A DNA stretch of 64,000 nt from contig NZ_BCXD01000027.1 of the NCBI RefSeq assembly GCF_001894925.1, forward strand, positions 1 to 64,000. The letters are read 5' to 3'. Each line of letters opens with the position of its first letter. The stretch's first letter is position 1. The notes under the pieces were generated by a model. It did no database searches. It saw only the letters and a list, made by a program, of their open reading frames with translations, and was not told where the DNA came from. Below, in pieces: positions 7,500 through 16,892 of the stretch. A program made the translations under genes and the position numbers. The stretch comes from Rhodococcus rhodnii NBRC 100604. GTDB taxonomy: Bacteria > Actinomycetota > Actinomycetes > Mycobacteriales > Mycobacteriaceae.

Positions 7500-8521
7500 G
7501 ACGCCCCTTCCAGGACCATGCCGCCCTCGATCCACTTGCTGGACTCGATGGTCACGACCGCCGCACGCTCACCCGGCCGGATCTCGTTCGCGAGTGCGTC
7601 GATCTGCAGGAACGGCAGCGCATTTCCGTTGTTGCCGGTATCGGCCACGACCGAGATCTCACGGGTGCCCGCGGCGGGCGCCATCTGCTGCACGACCCGT
7701 GTCGTCATCCGGCCGCTCAGCTGCGGCGGCAGCAGGTACTCCACGTCGTCGGCGGCGAGCCCTGCCGCTGCGACGACGTCGCCGAGCACGTCCCGGGACA
7801 GGGACGGCACCCACTGCTCGATGGCCTTGTAGTCCTCGTCGAGCGCGGGCCCGTCCAGGTGCCGATCGGCGAGCCCGAACCACTCGATCTGCTGCGCGGG
7901 AGCCCGGCCCAGCCCGGCGAACCGGTTGATCAGCGAGCGCATCGTGAGCTGCGCCCCGTCGTCGTCGTGCGAGAGCACCGCGGCTCCCGCGCCGTCGCCG
8001 AACAGGACGAAGTTGATCAGTTCGGACGGCGACATCGCGGTGCTGGCATCACGATCGATCCGCAGGTGCTTGGCGCACACGTCGGCACCGATCACCAGAC
8101 CCAGCTGTCGCTCGTCGTCGAGCATGCGGATGCCCAGATCGAACGCGGCGATCGCGCCGGAACACCCGGACTGCAGCTGGAACGTCGGGATGCGGTCGAG
8201 CCCCAGCGCATCGGCGACCAGGTTCGCCGTGGTCGGCATGAGGTGGTCCGGCGTCGCGGTACCCAGCACCAGGAAGCCGATGTCGGCGGCAGTCACATCG
8301 GCCCGGCTCATCGCCTGCCGAGCCGCGTCGGTCGCCATGTCCGTGAGGCTGTGCGTCTGCCGGCCGGTGTCGAGGTCGACGGCGAAGTGCCGGGTCCTGG
8401 TGCCGACGAACAGGTCGATCCACTCGGGCTGGGCGCCGATCACCTCACACAACGCGGCGTTGTCGATCGGATCGCCGGGCAGCGCGGTGCCGGTTGCCAG
8501 GATGTGCGTGGGGCGGTTCAT
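7496..8521 (-). CDS. KASIII-like tetronate synthase (AbyA1/RkD-like position)
   Basis: A 341-residue thiolase-fold protein of the 3-oxoacyl-ACP synthase III family. The nucleophile Cys120 is present in QLQSGCSGAIAA and the Asn motif survives in DTGNNGNA, but the usual PHQ histidine is a proline (LLPPQLSG, Pro266). In tetronate pathways this family joins a beta-ketoacyl thioester to glyceryl-ACP with C-C and C-O bond formation. ATG overlaps the PKS stop (ATGA). A decarboxylative FabH role is unlikely given the missing His and the gene context. Confidence 0.85.
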   Translation of the reverse strand: MNRPTHILATGTALPGDPIDNAALCEVIGAQPEWIDLFVGTRTRHFAVDLDTGRQTHSLTDMATDAARQAMSRADVTAADIGFLVLGTATPDHLMPTTANLVADALGLDRIPTFQLQSGCSGAIAAFDLGIRMLDDERQLGLVIGADVCAKHLRIDRDASTAMSPSELINFVLFGDGAGAAVLSHDDDGAQLTMRSLINRFAGLGRAPAQQIEWFGLADRHLDGPALDEDYKAIEQWVPSLSRDVLGDVVAAAGLAADDVEYLLPPQLSGRMTTRVVQQMAPAAGTREISVVADTGNNGNALPFLQIDALANEIRPGERAAVVTIESSKWIEGGMVLEGAS

Positions 8522-11481
8522 GCTCCCTCTCTTCGGGCTGAGGTGACGGCGAGCTGGGTGAGGACGAGCCGCGTGAGATCGCCGACGGTGTGGCTGTCGG
8601 CCATCGCGACCGGGTCGATCTCCGGGATGCCGAGTTCCGCGACGATGCGGTCGGCGAACTGCATCGCCTGCACCGAGTCGAAGCCGAGGTCGTCGCGAAG
8701 ATCGGCGGTGGGGCGGAGCGCATCGGTCCGATGCCCGCCGACATCGGCGAGCACCCGGACCACGGCGTACCGAACGGCGTCGGTCGTCTCGTCCCCGCTC
8801 ACAGCGGTCCGATCGACTACCTGCGGCGCGGCAGAGATCGGGGTCGCGGTCGCGACGACGGAACCGGTTCGGCCGGTGGTGGCAGCGGAGGCGAACCAGC
8901 GCTCGTCGTCGGCGAAGGCGTACGCCGGGATACGGCCGAGCACCCGGTTGCGCTCGCCGTACAGCGGCGCGAAGTCGACCTCGACGCCGCTCTGCCACAG
9001 CTGCGCGAGTGCACCGGCGAAATCGATTCCGGTGGCCGAGGAGCCCGGGACGGGCGCGACGCGCAGCGCACCGGGAACCAGGTCGGCCGCTGCGATCAGG
9101 CCGAGCAGCGTCGCCTGCGGGCCGATCTCCACGACATGCGTCGTTCCCGATTCGGCCAGTGTCCGTGTGCCGGCGTGGAAGGCGACCCCGGCGAGGAGCT
9201 GGCGCCGCCAGTAGTCACCCGTGACCGACTCGGCTGCGGTCACGGCACCGTCCAGGGTCGACACGAAGACGGGGCTTTTCGGCTCCGGGGTCGCGGGCAC
9301 CGGTGCGCGCGTTGCCAGTTCGTCGGCCGCGGGCTCCATCGCGGCGGAGTGGAACGCGTGCGAGACCACCAGTCGGCGGACCTTCACATCGCGTTCGGTG
9401 AGCTGGTCGGCGACGGCCTCGATCTCCTCGGTGGGGCCCGAGAAGACAACGCTCTCCGGTCCGTTGACGGCGGCGAGCGACACTGCGCCGGTGGCGAACT
9501 CGGCCGCATCGTCGGCGGCGAGGCGAGCGGCCAGCATCGTGCCGCCGGCCGGCAACGCGCCCATGTGCTCGCCGCGCAGCACCACCAGTGCGGCGGCGTC
9601 GGCAACCGACAGGATGCCCGCGGCCACGCAGGCCGCGATCTCGCCGACGCTGTGTCCCAGCACCGCGGTGGGCCGGACGCCGTGCGCTGCGAAGGCCTCG
9701 GTCAACGCGAGCTGCACCGCGAACAGGGCGGGCTGGGCGACGGCCGTGTCGTCGAGCGGGCGGCCGCGGTGGTCGACGCCCGATTCGATCGCCGCGAGGA
9801 TCGATCCGCCGAAGGCGGGTGCCAGGAGTGCGTCGGCGCGGTCGAGCGCCGCAGCGAACGCGGGGACGTCGGCGCGCAGCGCGAGGGCCATCGACCGGTA
9901 CTGCGAACCCTGGCCGGTGAAGACGAACGCGATGCGTGGTCGCCGACTGCGCGCGGGCCGCCCTTCGTGCCGGGCGAGCCGGTGCCGGGCCACCTCGGCC
10001 TCGGCGCGGGCCTCCTCGACGGTGTGCGCGACCAGCGCGAGCCGCTGTACGCCGGCCGCTTTGACCCGGTTCGACGAATAGCAGTAGCGAGCCCAGTGAT
10101 CACCACTGCCGAAGCCGTCGACGAGTGCGGTCAGGTTGCGCTCGAGCGCGGCACCGTCGTTGCCCGACAGGGTGAGCACGCCGAGGCCACCGGGCCGAGC
10201 CGGGCGCCGCTTCCGGGGGACCGAGCCGATCACGACATGGGTGTCGGTGCCACCCAGACCGAAGCTGCTGACACCACCGAGAACATCACCGGACGAGAGC
10301 TTCTCGGCCGAGGCGGCGAGCCGCAACCCACGTCCGGCCAAGCCGAGCGCGGGATTCTCGTCGTCGCCGAACAGGCTGGGCGGCACGGTGCGGTGATACA
10401 CGGCCAGGCTCGCCTTGATGAACCCGGCGATCCCCGCAGCGCCCTCGGCATGGCCGATGTTGCCCTTCACCGAGCCGATCACGAGTGGGGCGCGGCCGCC
10501 CCGCTGCCCGCACACGGCGCCGAGAGCCTGCACCTCGATGAGATCACCCAGCGCGGTGCCGGTGCCGTGCGCCTCCACGAAATCGAGTTCGGCACCGTCG
10601 ATCCCGGCGCTGCGCAGCGCACGAGAGACCGCGCGCTCCTGACCGCGCCGACTGGGCGCGGTGATCCCGTTGCTGCGCCCGTCCTGGCACACGTGGCTGC
10701 CGCGAATCGCGGCATAGGGCGCGGGAGCATCGTCCGGACGGTCCTCGGCGCGACGCAGCACCACCACACCCACGCCCTCGCCGCGCCCGATGCCACCGCC
10801 CGATCCGGCGAACGGCCGGCAGCGGCCGTCCTCGGCGGAGAGCCCGGCCTGCGTGTAGAAGATGGACAGCGCGGGCGTCAGCATCAGGTTCACGCCGGCC
10901 ACGATCGCGAGATCGCATTCGCCCGCGCGCAGGGCGTTCGAGGCGAGGTGGATCGCGGTGAGCGAGGAGGAGCAGGCGGTGTCCACCGACATGCTCGGGC
11001 CCACGAGGTCGAGGGCGTACGAGACACGATTGGCCAGCATGCAATAGCCGTTGCCGACGCCGCGCTGCGGTGTCATCCCCGCGTAGTCGGTCAGGTGCAG
11101 CGCGCCCCAGTCGCTCGACATGACGCCGACGAAGACGCCCGTCGCCGAGCCGTGGAGTCGCCGCGGATCGATTCCGGCGTCCTCGAGGGCGTGATACGCG
11201 CTCTGGAGGACCAGCCGCTGCTGGATGTCGAGGGCAGCGGCCTCGACCGGCGCGATGCCGAAGAAGGCGTGATCGAACCGTTCGGGTGCCTCGATGAAAC
11301 CGGCACGCCGCGTGTTGGCCTTGCCGGGAACCTGCGTGGCGGACGAGAACTCGCCGACCGGCCAGCGATCCGCCGGGACCTCGCGGATGCCGTGGCGTCC
11401 GTGGATCAGCAGGTCCCAGTACGCATCCAGATCGGGTGCGCCGGGGAGCCGGCACGCCATGCCGGCGACGTCGATCTCCAT
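8518..11481 (-). CDS. Type I polyketide synthase, single KS-AT-ACP module
   Basis: A 987-residue minimal module. The KS (about 1-420) has Cys170 in DTACSSSL, His305 in EAHGTGT and His344 in NIGHAEGAAG. The AT (about 515-830) has Ser611 in GHSVGE and HAFH at 708-711, the malonyl-CoA signature. The ACP (about 895-980) carries Ser936 in DDLGFDSVQAM. There is no KR, DH, ER or TE, so one passage gives an unreduced beta-ketoacyl-ACP, the substrate needed for tetronate formation. The start ATG lies 6 nt after the free ACP gene, which may deliver the starter chain. Iterative use cannot be excluded. Confidence 0.93.
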   Translation of the reverse strand: MEIDVAGMACRLPGAPDLDAYWDLLIHGRHGIREVPADRWPVGEFSSATQVPGKANTRRAGFIEAPERFDHAFFGIAPVEAAALDIQQRLVLQSAYHALEDAGIDPRRLHGSATGVFVGVMSSDWGALHLTDYAGMTPQRGVGNGYCMLANRVSYALDLVGPSMSVDTACSSSLTAIHLASNALRAGECDLAIVAGVNLMLTPALSIFYTQAGLSAEDGRCRPFAGSGGGIGRGEGVGVVVLRRAEDRPDDAPAPYAAIRGSHVCQDGRSNGITAPSRRGQERAVSRALRSAGIDGAELDFVEAHGTGTALGDLIEVQALGAVCGQRGGRAPLVIGSVKGNIGHAEGAAGIAGFIKASLAVYHRTVPPSLFGDDENPALGLAGRGLRLAASAEKLSSGDVLGGVSSFGLGGTDTHVVIGSVPRKRRPARPGGLGVLTLSGNDGAALERNLTALVDGFGSGDHWARYCYSSNRVKAAGVQRLALVAHTVEEARAEAEVARHRLARHEGRPARSRRPRIAFVFTGQGSQYRSMALALRADVPAFAAALDRADALLAPAFGGSILAAIESGVDHRGRPLDDTAVAQPALFAVQLALTEAFAAHGVRPTAVLGHSVGEIAACVAAGILSVADAAALVVLRGEHMGALPAGGTMLAARLAADDAAEFATGAVSLAAVNGPESVVFSGPTEEIEAVADQLTERDVKVRRLVVSHAFHSAAMEPAADELATRAPVPATPEPKSPVFVSTLDGAVTAAESVTGDYWRRQLLAGVAFHAGTRTLAESGTTHVVEIGPQATLLGLIAAADLVPGALRVAPVPGSSATGIDFAGALAQLWQSGVEVDFAPLYGERNRVLGRIPAYAFADDERWFASAATTGRTGSVVATATPISAAPQVVDRTAVSGDETTDAVRYAVVRVLADVGGHRTDALRPTADLRDDLGFDSVQAMQFADRIVAELGIPEIDPVAMADSHTVGDLTRLVLTQLAVTSARREGA

Positions 11482-11487
11482 TGCTGC

Positions 11488-11736
11488 CTAGACCCCGGAG
11501 CCGAGCAGGGTCTCGAGATGATCGGACATCGCGTTGACGGTCGGGTGGTCCCACGCGAGCGTCGGCTCGACCACGAGGCCGAACTCGTCCTCGATCTCGC
11601 CGCACAGGGTCACCGCGTACACGGAGTCGAGGCCGTAGTCGGCCAGGCTGCGGTCGCGGTCGACGGACTCGGGTGTGACGGACAGGTACCCGGCGATCTT
11701 CTCGGCGAGCCAGTCGTCCAGGGCGGGTGCGGTCAT
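11488..11736 (-). CDS. Acyl carrier protein (starter chain carrier)
   Basis: An 82-residue free ACP with Ser38 in ADYGLDSVYAV. AAGGAG is 7 nt upstream of the ATG. It lies between the acyl-CoA-dehydrogenase-like gene and the PKS and is the natural acceptor for the acyl-adenylate made by the ligase at 15136. The sequence differs clearly from the ACP at 5356, consistent with separate jobs for the fatty acyl and glyceryl units. Confidence 0.88.
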   Translation of the reverse strand: MTAPALDDWLAEKIAGYLSVTPESVDRDRSLADYGLDSVYAVTLCGEIEDEFGLVVEPTLAWDHPTVNAMSDHLETLLGSGV

Positions 11737-11770
11737 GAGGATTCTCCTTGGCTGAGTGTCGGTTCGGGGA

Positions 11771-13441
11771 CTAGAGGGCGGGCATGGACCGGCAGACCGG
11801 GCGCCCGTCGCGCAACAGCGACCGGCCGTCGTCGAGGTGCCGGCCGATGCGGTCGGCCACGACCGCGACATCGGCGGGTGCGACGGCGGGACGGGCACGG
11901 CGGTGGTTGTGCACCGCGGCGAGCGCGATCCGTACCCAGGCATCGGCGAACGGGGACCGATCGCGCTCGCGGGCCGCGAGTGCAGCACCGGCGACGAAGG
12001 TGATCGCGTACTCGTGGGCCACGTCGAAGGCCTCGGCGGGTGCGGCGACGCCGAGCGCCGACGCGGGCAGCGCCGCCGCTGCGGCCCGCAGCCGGTCGAG
12101 CCGCTCCGCTGCCTCGGCCGCCGGATCGGCCCCCTCGGGTCCGGTGAGCGGCGATGCGTGCGGGATCGCGGAGATCACGGGGTCCGGAGATCCGGTGCGC
12201 AGCGACAACCGTGAGAGGTCCAGGTGGCCCAGATCGTCCGGCCGGGCCGCGACGGGAGTACCCGCGTCCTCGCGGAGCAGTTGCCGGATCTGCGGTAGCA
12301 GGGAGAGCAGGCACGAGGTGCTCCCGGCGTGCCCGATGCCCACCGGTGCCAGATCGCGGTAGTGCTTGCCGAACACCGCGAACGGCCCGGTGCGCAGATA
12401 GAACCGCGCGCCGAGCACGACGGCCAGATGCTCCATCGCCGATTCCAGCAGAAGCGGCGCGGCGTACTTCACCGCCGCCGCCCGGGCCCCCGCGGCTTCC
12501 GGAGCGGTGTGCAGCGACGCGGCCGCCTCGTCGACGGCGGCCTCGACCGCGAGCAACAACGACTGGGCGATCGCGAGATTCGTTCGAGCGTGCGCGATCT
12601 CATCGACGGGCCGGCCGAACACCACACGCTGCCGCGCGAAGGACGCGGTGGTGTGCAACGCGAGATCCACGGGCCCCAGTCCCGCGGAGGCCATCACCAC
12701 GCGGCTCACCTGAAACGACTTCAGGGCGATCTCGATTCCCTTGCCCTCCGCGCCGATCAGCGCGGACTCCGCCACCGGATGCGCGTCGAAGGCGAATCCG
12801 CCGAGCTGCACACTGTCGAGCGCGGTGGTGCGGAACCGGTCGAGCCGGGTCGCGGTGCTCGCGGCCTCGTCGAGGTCGACGTAGAACAGGGAGTGGCTGC
12901 GGCCGGGCTTCTCGGACGTGCGCGCGAAGACCACCGCGGCAGCCGCCCGTGCCGCGTTGTTGACGACCTCCTTGCGGCCGGTGAGCGCGTATCCGCTCGC
13001 GGTGCGGTCCGCACGAAGATCGTTGGACGCGAGGTCGTTTCCGTGGTCGAGCTCGTGGTACGCCACCGAGACGGGGTGACCCGCGAGCACCACACCGGCG
13101 ACCCGGCGCCGCAGCTCGTCGTCGCCGCTGTGCCACACGTTGAGCGCGGCCATCAGCGTGGTCACCCCGAATCCCAGTCCCAGTCCGGCATCCCGGGCGA
13201 ACACGGGTTGCAGCGCGGCGATCAGATCGGGCACGGAGTCCAGTGCGCCACCGAGCTCGGTGGGCACGAACAGCCGCTGCACGCCGAGATCACGGAGCAG
13301 CGCATGGGCGGATGCCAGTGGCACGCCCGCGGCGTCGGCCGCGAGGATCGCGTCCATCCCGAACGGATTCCCCGCGTCGAACGGGTCGCCCAGCGCCTCG
13401 TCGAGGACGGCGGGCGTGAGGGGTGCGGCGACGGCGGTCAT
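11771..13441 (-). CDS. Acyl-CoA/acyl-ACP dehydrogenase-like protein
   Basis: A 556-residue member of the acyl-CoA dehydrogenase fold. ASFARQRVVFGRPVDEIAHA is the conserved helix motif, and YALTGRKEVVNNA the FAD/substrate loop. The C-terminal position that normally reads YEG(T) is GHAGSTS, so the usual catalytic Glu is missing. An extra C-terminal helical region of about 150 residues is present. With the neighbouring paralogue it may form a heteromer in which only one subunit supplies the base, as known for mycobacterial FadE pairs. A likely role is desaturation of the ACP-bound fatty chain. The ATG overlaps the paralogue's stop. Confidence 0.82.
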   Translation of the reverse strand: MTAVAAPLTPAVLDEALGDPFDAGNPFGMDAILAADAAGVPLASAHALLRDLGVQRLFVPTELGGALDSVPDLIAALQPVFARDAGLGLGFGVTTLMAALNVWHSGDDELRRRVAGVVLAGHPVSVAYHELDHGNDLASNDLRADRTASGYALTGRKEVVNNAARAAAAVVFARTSEKPGRSHSLFYVDLDEAASTATRLDRFRTTALDSVQLGGFAFDAHPVAESALIGAEGKGIEIALKSFQVSRVVMASAGLGPVDLALHTTASFARQRVVFGRPVDEIAHARTNLAIAQSLLLAVEAAVDEAAASLHTAPEAAGARAAAVKYAAPLLLESAMEHLAVVLGARFYLRTGPFAVFGKHYRDLAPVGIGHAGSTSCLLSLLPQIRQLLREDAGTPVAARPDDLGHLDLSRLSLRTGSPDPVISAIPHASPLTGPEGADPAAEAAERLDRLRAAAAALPASALGVAAPAEAFDVAHEYAITFVAGAALAARERDRSPFADAWVRIALAAVHNHRRARPAVAPADVAVVADRIGRHLDDGRSLLRDGRPVCRSMPAL

Positions 13442-15139
13442 GCGGTCTCTCCGTTCGGGGCGTACAGGCCGAAGCCGCGGTCCGCCGCGTTGCGGTGGCG
13501 CAGATGGGCGACGGCGTCGTCGTGCACGGCGGCGGGGCAGGTGGTCGGTGCCGACGGGTCGACGGCTGCGAGCGCGCGGGTGAGCGCGAGCCGCAGCCAC
13601 AGGGCGTTCGCGGCCAGCGCGGGATCGATCGCGCCGGAGTGGGCGAGGTGCACGTGCACCGCCGCCGCACCGGCGATCGCGGCCGCGAGCCGTTCCGCCA
13701 CGGCGAAGTTGGCATCGGGCATGTCGGCGGGGTTCCGCTCCGCGCGGGCGGCGTCGTCGAGTACCCGGCGGGCCGCGCCGGCCAGCCGGTGGCCCAACGC
13801 CGCGACCTCGTCCGGAACACCGGACCCCGCGAGCTGCTCGACGGCGTTCGGCAGCATGCGCAGGATCGTCGAACCGGTGCGGCTGAGCAGCGAGAGCCTC
13901 GACAGATCGGCGGGCTCGGCCTCACCCACGATCCGGACGGAGTCGGCCGGGAGACCGGTGCGGTCCAGCATCGGGAACTGCGCGATCAGCGAGGTCAGGT
14001 TGACCACCGTGTTGCCGTCGAACAGCGAGACGATCCGGTGATCGCGCTCGGTACGGGTCAGCGGCGGCGCGTCGGCGTGGTCGGGATCGAGGATCGCCCG
14101 CGCGCCGACGAAGCCGCGCAGCGCCGCGAGGAGCGCCTCGGTGCGCGTGGGCACGAGGAACTTCGCCGCGGCGGCGTGCACCGACAGCTCGCCGGGCAGC
14201 GAATGGACGGAGCGCAGCACCGCCAGCGTCGTGGCCTCGTTGAGCAGATGATCGGCGAACGCGTCGGCGAGCACGCGACGTGCCTGCGGCAGGTCGACGA
14301 GCGAACGCCCGTACAGCACTCGGGATTCCGCGAATCCGACGGCGGTGTGCAGGGCACGGTCCGCCGCACCGAGGGAGAGGCTGCAGCACAGCGCGCGGGT
14401 CAGCTGCAGGGCCTTCATGACGTTCTCGAGCCCGCGGCCCGGTGCGCTGATCACGTCGCCGGCGGTGATCGGGGCGTCCAGGAACTCGATCCCGGAGATG
14501 TCGGCGCCGCGGATGCCGTGGGTCCGTTCCTTGGGCAGGGAACGGTAGGCGGGCTCGCCGCTTTCGGTGACGGCCACCGACTTCTCCACGAGCACCAGGT
14601 CGAATCCGCGGGGGCCGCCCTCCGGCGCGGTGCGCGCGATCGCCACCACGGCACCGCCGCGGGTGGCGTTGTTGATCAGCCACTTCGTTCCGGTGAGGGC
14701 CCCCGCCTCGAGCGCGACGTCGCCGGCCAGCAGATCCGAACCGTGTGCGCGCTCCGTCAGGCCCCAGCTCACCGGCGCGCACGAGCTCCGAGATCCGGGC
14801 GCGCTGCTCGGGTGCCGCGCCGATCCACGCCGTCGCCGCACCGAGAAAGGTCTTGCCGTGCGCCACGGCCAGGGTCACGTTGCGTCGCGCCAGCGCACGG
14901 ATGATCCAGGACAGTTCGACGTAGTCGGTGAGCCGGCCGCCGTCTCCTGCGGGAACGTAGTGCTCGGCCAGACCGAGCTCGTCGAGGACACGCACCGCGT
15001 CGTCCGGGAAGCCGTCGATCCGGTCGAGTGCGCCGAGCGCGTCGAACCCGAGTGGGTTCGACGGATCGCGCGCGTCGCCGAGGGCGTCCTCGACTGCCTC
15101 GACGGCCGGGAACCGGGCCGCCACGATCGAGCGCGTCAC
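13438..15139 (-). pseudogene. Second acyl-CoA/acyl-ACP dehydrogenase-like gene, frameshifted
   Basis: The N-terminal part starts at GTG 15139 (VTRSIVAARFP) and reads through EQRARISELVRAG to about 14770. Homology to the paralogue at 11771 then resumes in another frame as VSWGLTERAHGSDLLAG and runs to the stop at 13438. Total length is 1702 nt, one base over a multiple of three, so one extra base (or a loss of 2 or 5) is needed to explain it. Apart from this, about 567 residues are conserved, with ESRVLYGRSLVDLPQA and LFDGNTVVN, where Asp replaces the usual catalytic Glu. The GTGA overlap with the ligase gene is intact, suggesting either a very recent mutation or an assembly error. Confidence 0.8.
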
Positions 15140-16866
15140 CGAGCCACCTCCGGCTGCGATGCCTGCTCCAGCCGGGCGATGGTGCCGGCTTCGTGTGCAG
15201 CGCGCATGTGGGTGCGGCGGATCTTGCCGCTCGTGGTGCGGGCCACCACGCCCTTGGCCACCAGCACGAGTTCGGTGAGAGGGACGGAGAACTCGGCGAA
15301 GACGGCCGACCTGACGGCCGCGGTCACGTCGTCGAGCGTGGCGTCGCCGAGGTGCTCCGGGCGCAGCTCGTGCACGAGCACAAGGCGCTCGGGGGAGCCG
15401 ACGGCGAAAGCCGCGCCCACGCCCCGGGCCAGCGCGGGTGCTGCGGCCCTGGCGGCCGCCTCGATGTCGTGCGCGTACAGGTTGCGCCCGTTGACGATGA
15501 TCACGTCCTTCGTGCGTCCGGTGACGAACAGCTCGCCATCCACGGACGCGCCGAGGTCCCCGGTGCGGAGCCAGCCGCCCGTGCCGCCCACCGGTGTGGC
15601 GTCGAAGGTGGCGGCCGAGAGCTCGGGCATGTTCCAGTAGCCGGCGGCCACGCCGCCGCCGCGCACCCAGATCTCGCCGACCCGGCCGTCGGCCGCCGGG
15701 ACACCGTCCTCGTCCACGACCAGCACCTCGAGCCGCCGCGGGTGTCCGCTGCCCACCAGTACCCGGGCGTGTGGGCTGTCCGCGGGCACCGGGGCGATGC
15801 GGTTCGCCGCGAGCTCGTCGGCGTCGACCACCGTGCGCACGGCGGGGCTCGACGGCGTGGTGCCCGTGACGAAGAGCGTGGCCTCGGCCAGCCCGTAGAC
15901 CGGCATCACCGCGTGCTCGTGCAGGCCCCGCGGTGCGAGCAGAGCGGTGAACCGCGCGATCGACTCCCACTGGACGGGCTCGGAGCCGTTGAGGATGGAC
16001 CGCACCGTCGAGAGGTCGAGTCCCGCGAGATCGTCGGCCGAGCACCGCCGCGCCACGAGATCGAAGGCGAAGTTCGGCGCCACCGACACGGTGGCGCGGT
16101 ACGCCGACAGTGCCCGAATCCAGGTGACGGGCCGCTTGACGAAGGTGATCGGGGAGAGGAAGCGGCCGGTTCCCCCCTGGAACAGCGGATGCAGCAACAT
16201 CCCGATCAGTCCCATGTCGTGGAACTGCGGGAGCCAGCTCACCATGGACATCGAGGCGTCCGTCTCCAGCGCGAGACCGATCTCGACCTCGTTGTCGACG
16301 AGGTTGCCGTGGGTGACGACGACACCCTTGGGCGCGCTCGTGGATCCGGACGTGTACTGCAGGAAGGCGGGTGCGGCGGCGTCGGCGGCGACGGGCGTGA
16401 AGGCCGCGCCTACGGCGAGATCGAGACCGTCGGTGACGAGGGTGGGCACCGGGCTGGGCAGCGTCCGTGCCCAGCCGTCGACGATCGGGGCGATCGACGA
16501 CTCGGTGAGCACCACCCGGGCGCCGGAGTCGCTGACGATGCCGGCCAGCCGATCCTGAGCCTTGTCGCGGCCGTCGGGCAGGGGCGCGGGCACCGCGACG
16601 ACGCCGGCGGCCAGGCACCCCAGGAAGGCTGCCACGAACGGCAGGCCGGGCGGATAGAGCAGCATCGCCCGCTCGCCCTCCGCCATCTCCTCACGCAGTC
16701 GCGCGGCCACGGAACGACTGCGCGCGATCAGTTCGCCGTACGTCCATTCCTCGGCGGCCAGCGCGGAGCCGTCCTCGGTGAGATACCCCAGAGCGATCTG
16801 CTCGGGCCGGACTTCGGACCGTTCCGCGACGACATGGAAATAGTCGGTGAAAGTTTCTCCGGGCAC
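15136..16866 (-). CDS. Fatty acyl-AMP ligase (FAAL)
   Basis: A 576-residue adenylating enzyme. FLQYTSGSTSAPKGVVV (P-loop), WLPQFHDMGLIG, SPITFVKRPVTWIRAL, YGLAEATLFV, GWLRTGDLG and TTSGKIRR (catalytic Lys) are in FAAL order, and the FLQYTSGST and FHDMGLIG forms are typical of FAAL rather than CoA ligases. It should activate a fatty acid as acyl-AMP and pass it to an ACP, most simply the one at 11488. The GTG start was chosen after AAAAGGAA; the longer frame up to 17049 lies over the reductase gene. It follows the reductase by 26 nt. Confidence 0.9.
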   Translation of the reverse strand: MPGETFTDYFHVVAERSEVRPEQIALGYLTEDGSALAAEEWTYGELIARSRSVAARLREEMAEGERAMLLYPPGLPFVAAFLGCLAAGVVAVPAPLPDGRDKAQDRLAGIVSDSGARVVLTESSIAPIVDGWARTLPSPVPTLVTDGLDLAVGAAFTPVAADAAAPAFLQYTSGSTSAPKGVVVTHGNLVDNEVEIGLALETDASMSMVSWLPQFHDMGLIGMLLHPLFQGGTGRFLSPITFVKRPVTWIRALSAYRATVSVAPNFAFDLVARRCSADDLAGLDLSTVRSILNGSEPVQWESIARFTALLAPRGLHEHAVMPVYGLAEATLFVTGTTPSSPAVRTVVDADELAANRIAPVPADSPHARVLVGSGHPRRLEVLVVDEDGVPAADGRVGEIWVRGGGVAAGYWNMPELSAATFDATPVGGTGGWLRTGDLGASVDGELFVTGRTKDVIIVNGRNLYAHDIEAAARAAAPALARGVGAAFAVGSPERLVLVHELRPEHLGDATLDDVTAAVRSAVFAEFSVPLTELVLVAKGVVARTTSGKIRRTHMRAAHEAGTIARLEQASQPEVAR

Positions 16867-16892
16867 GATGAGGGATTCCTTTTCTGGCCGAG

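Noticed and set aside
8590-12003. A 1137-codon open frame on the + strand opposite the PKS and ACP genes.
   Set aside because: It is a mirror of GC-rich third codon positions. The reverse strand encodes unmistakable KS, AT and ACP motifs, and this frame gives low-complexity Arg/Gly/Ala sequence without any domain.
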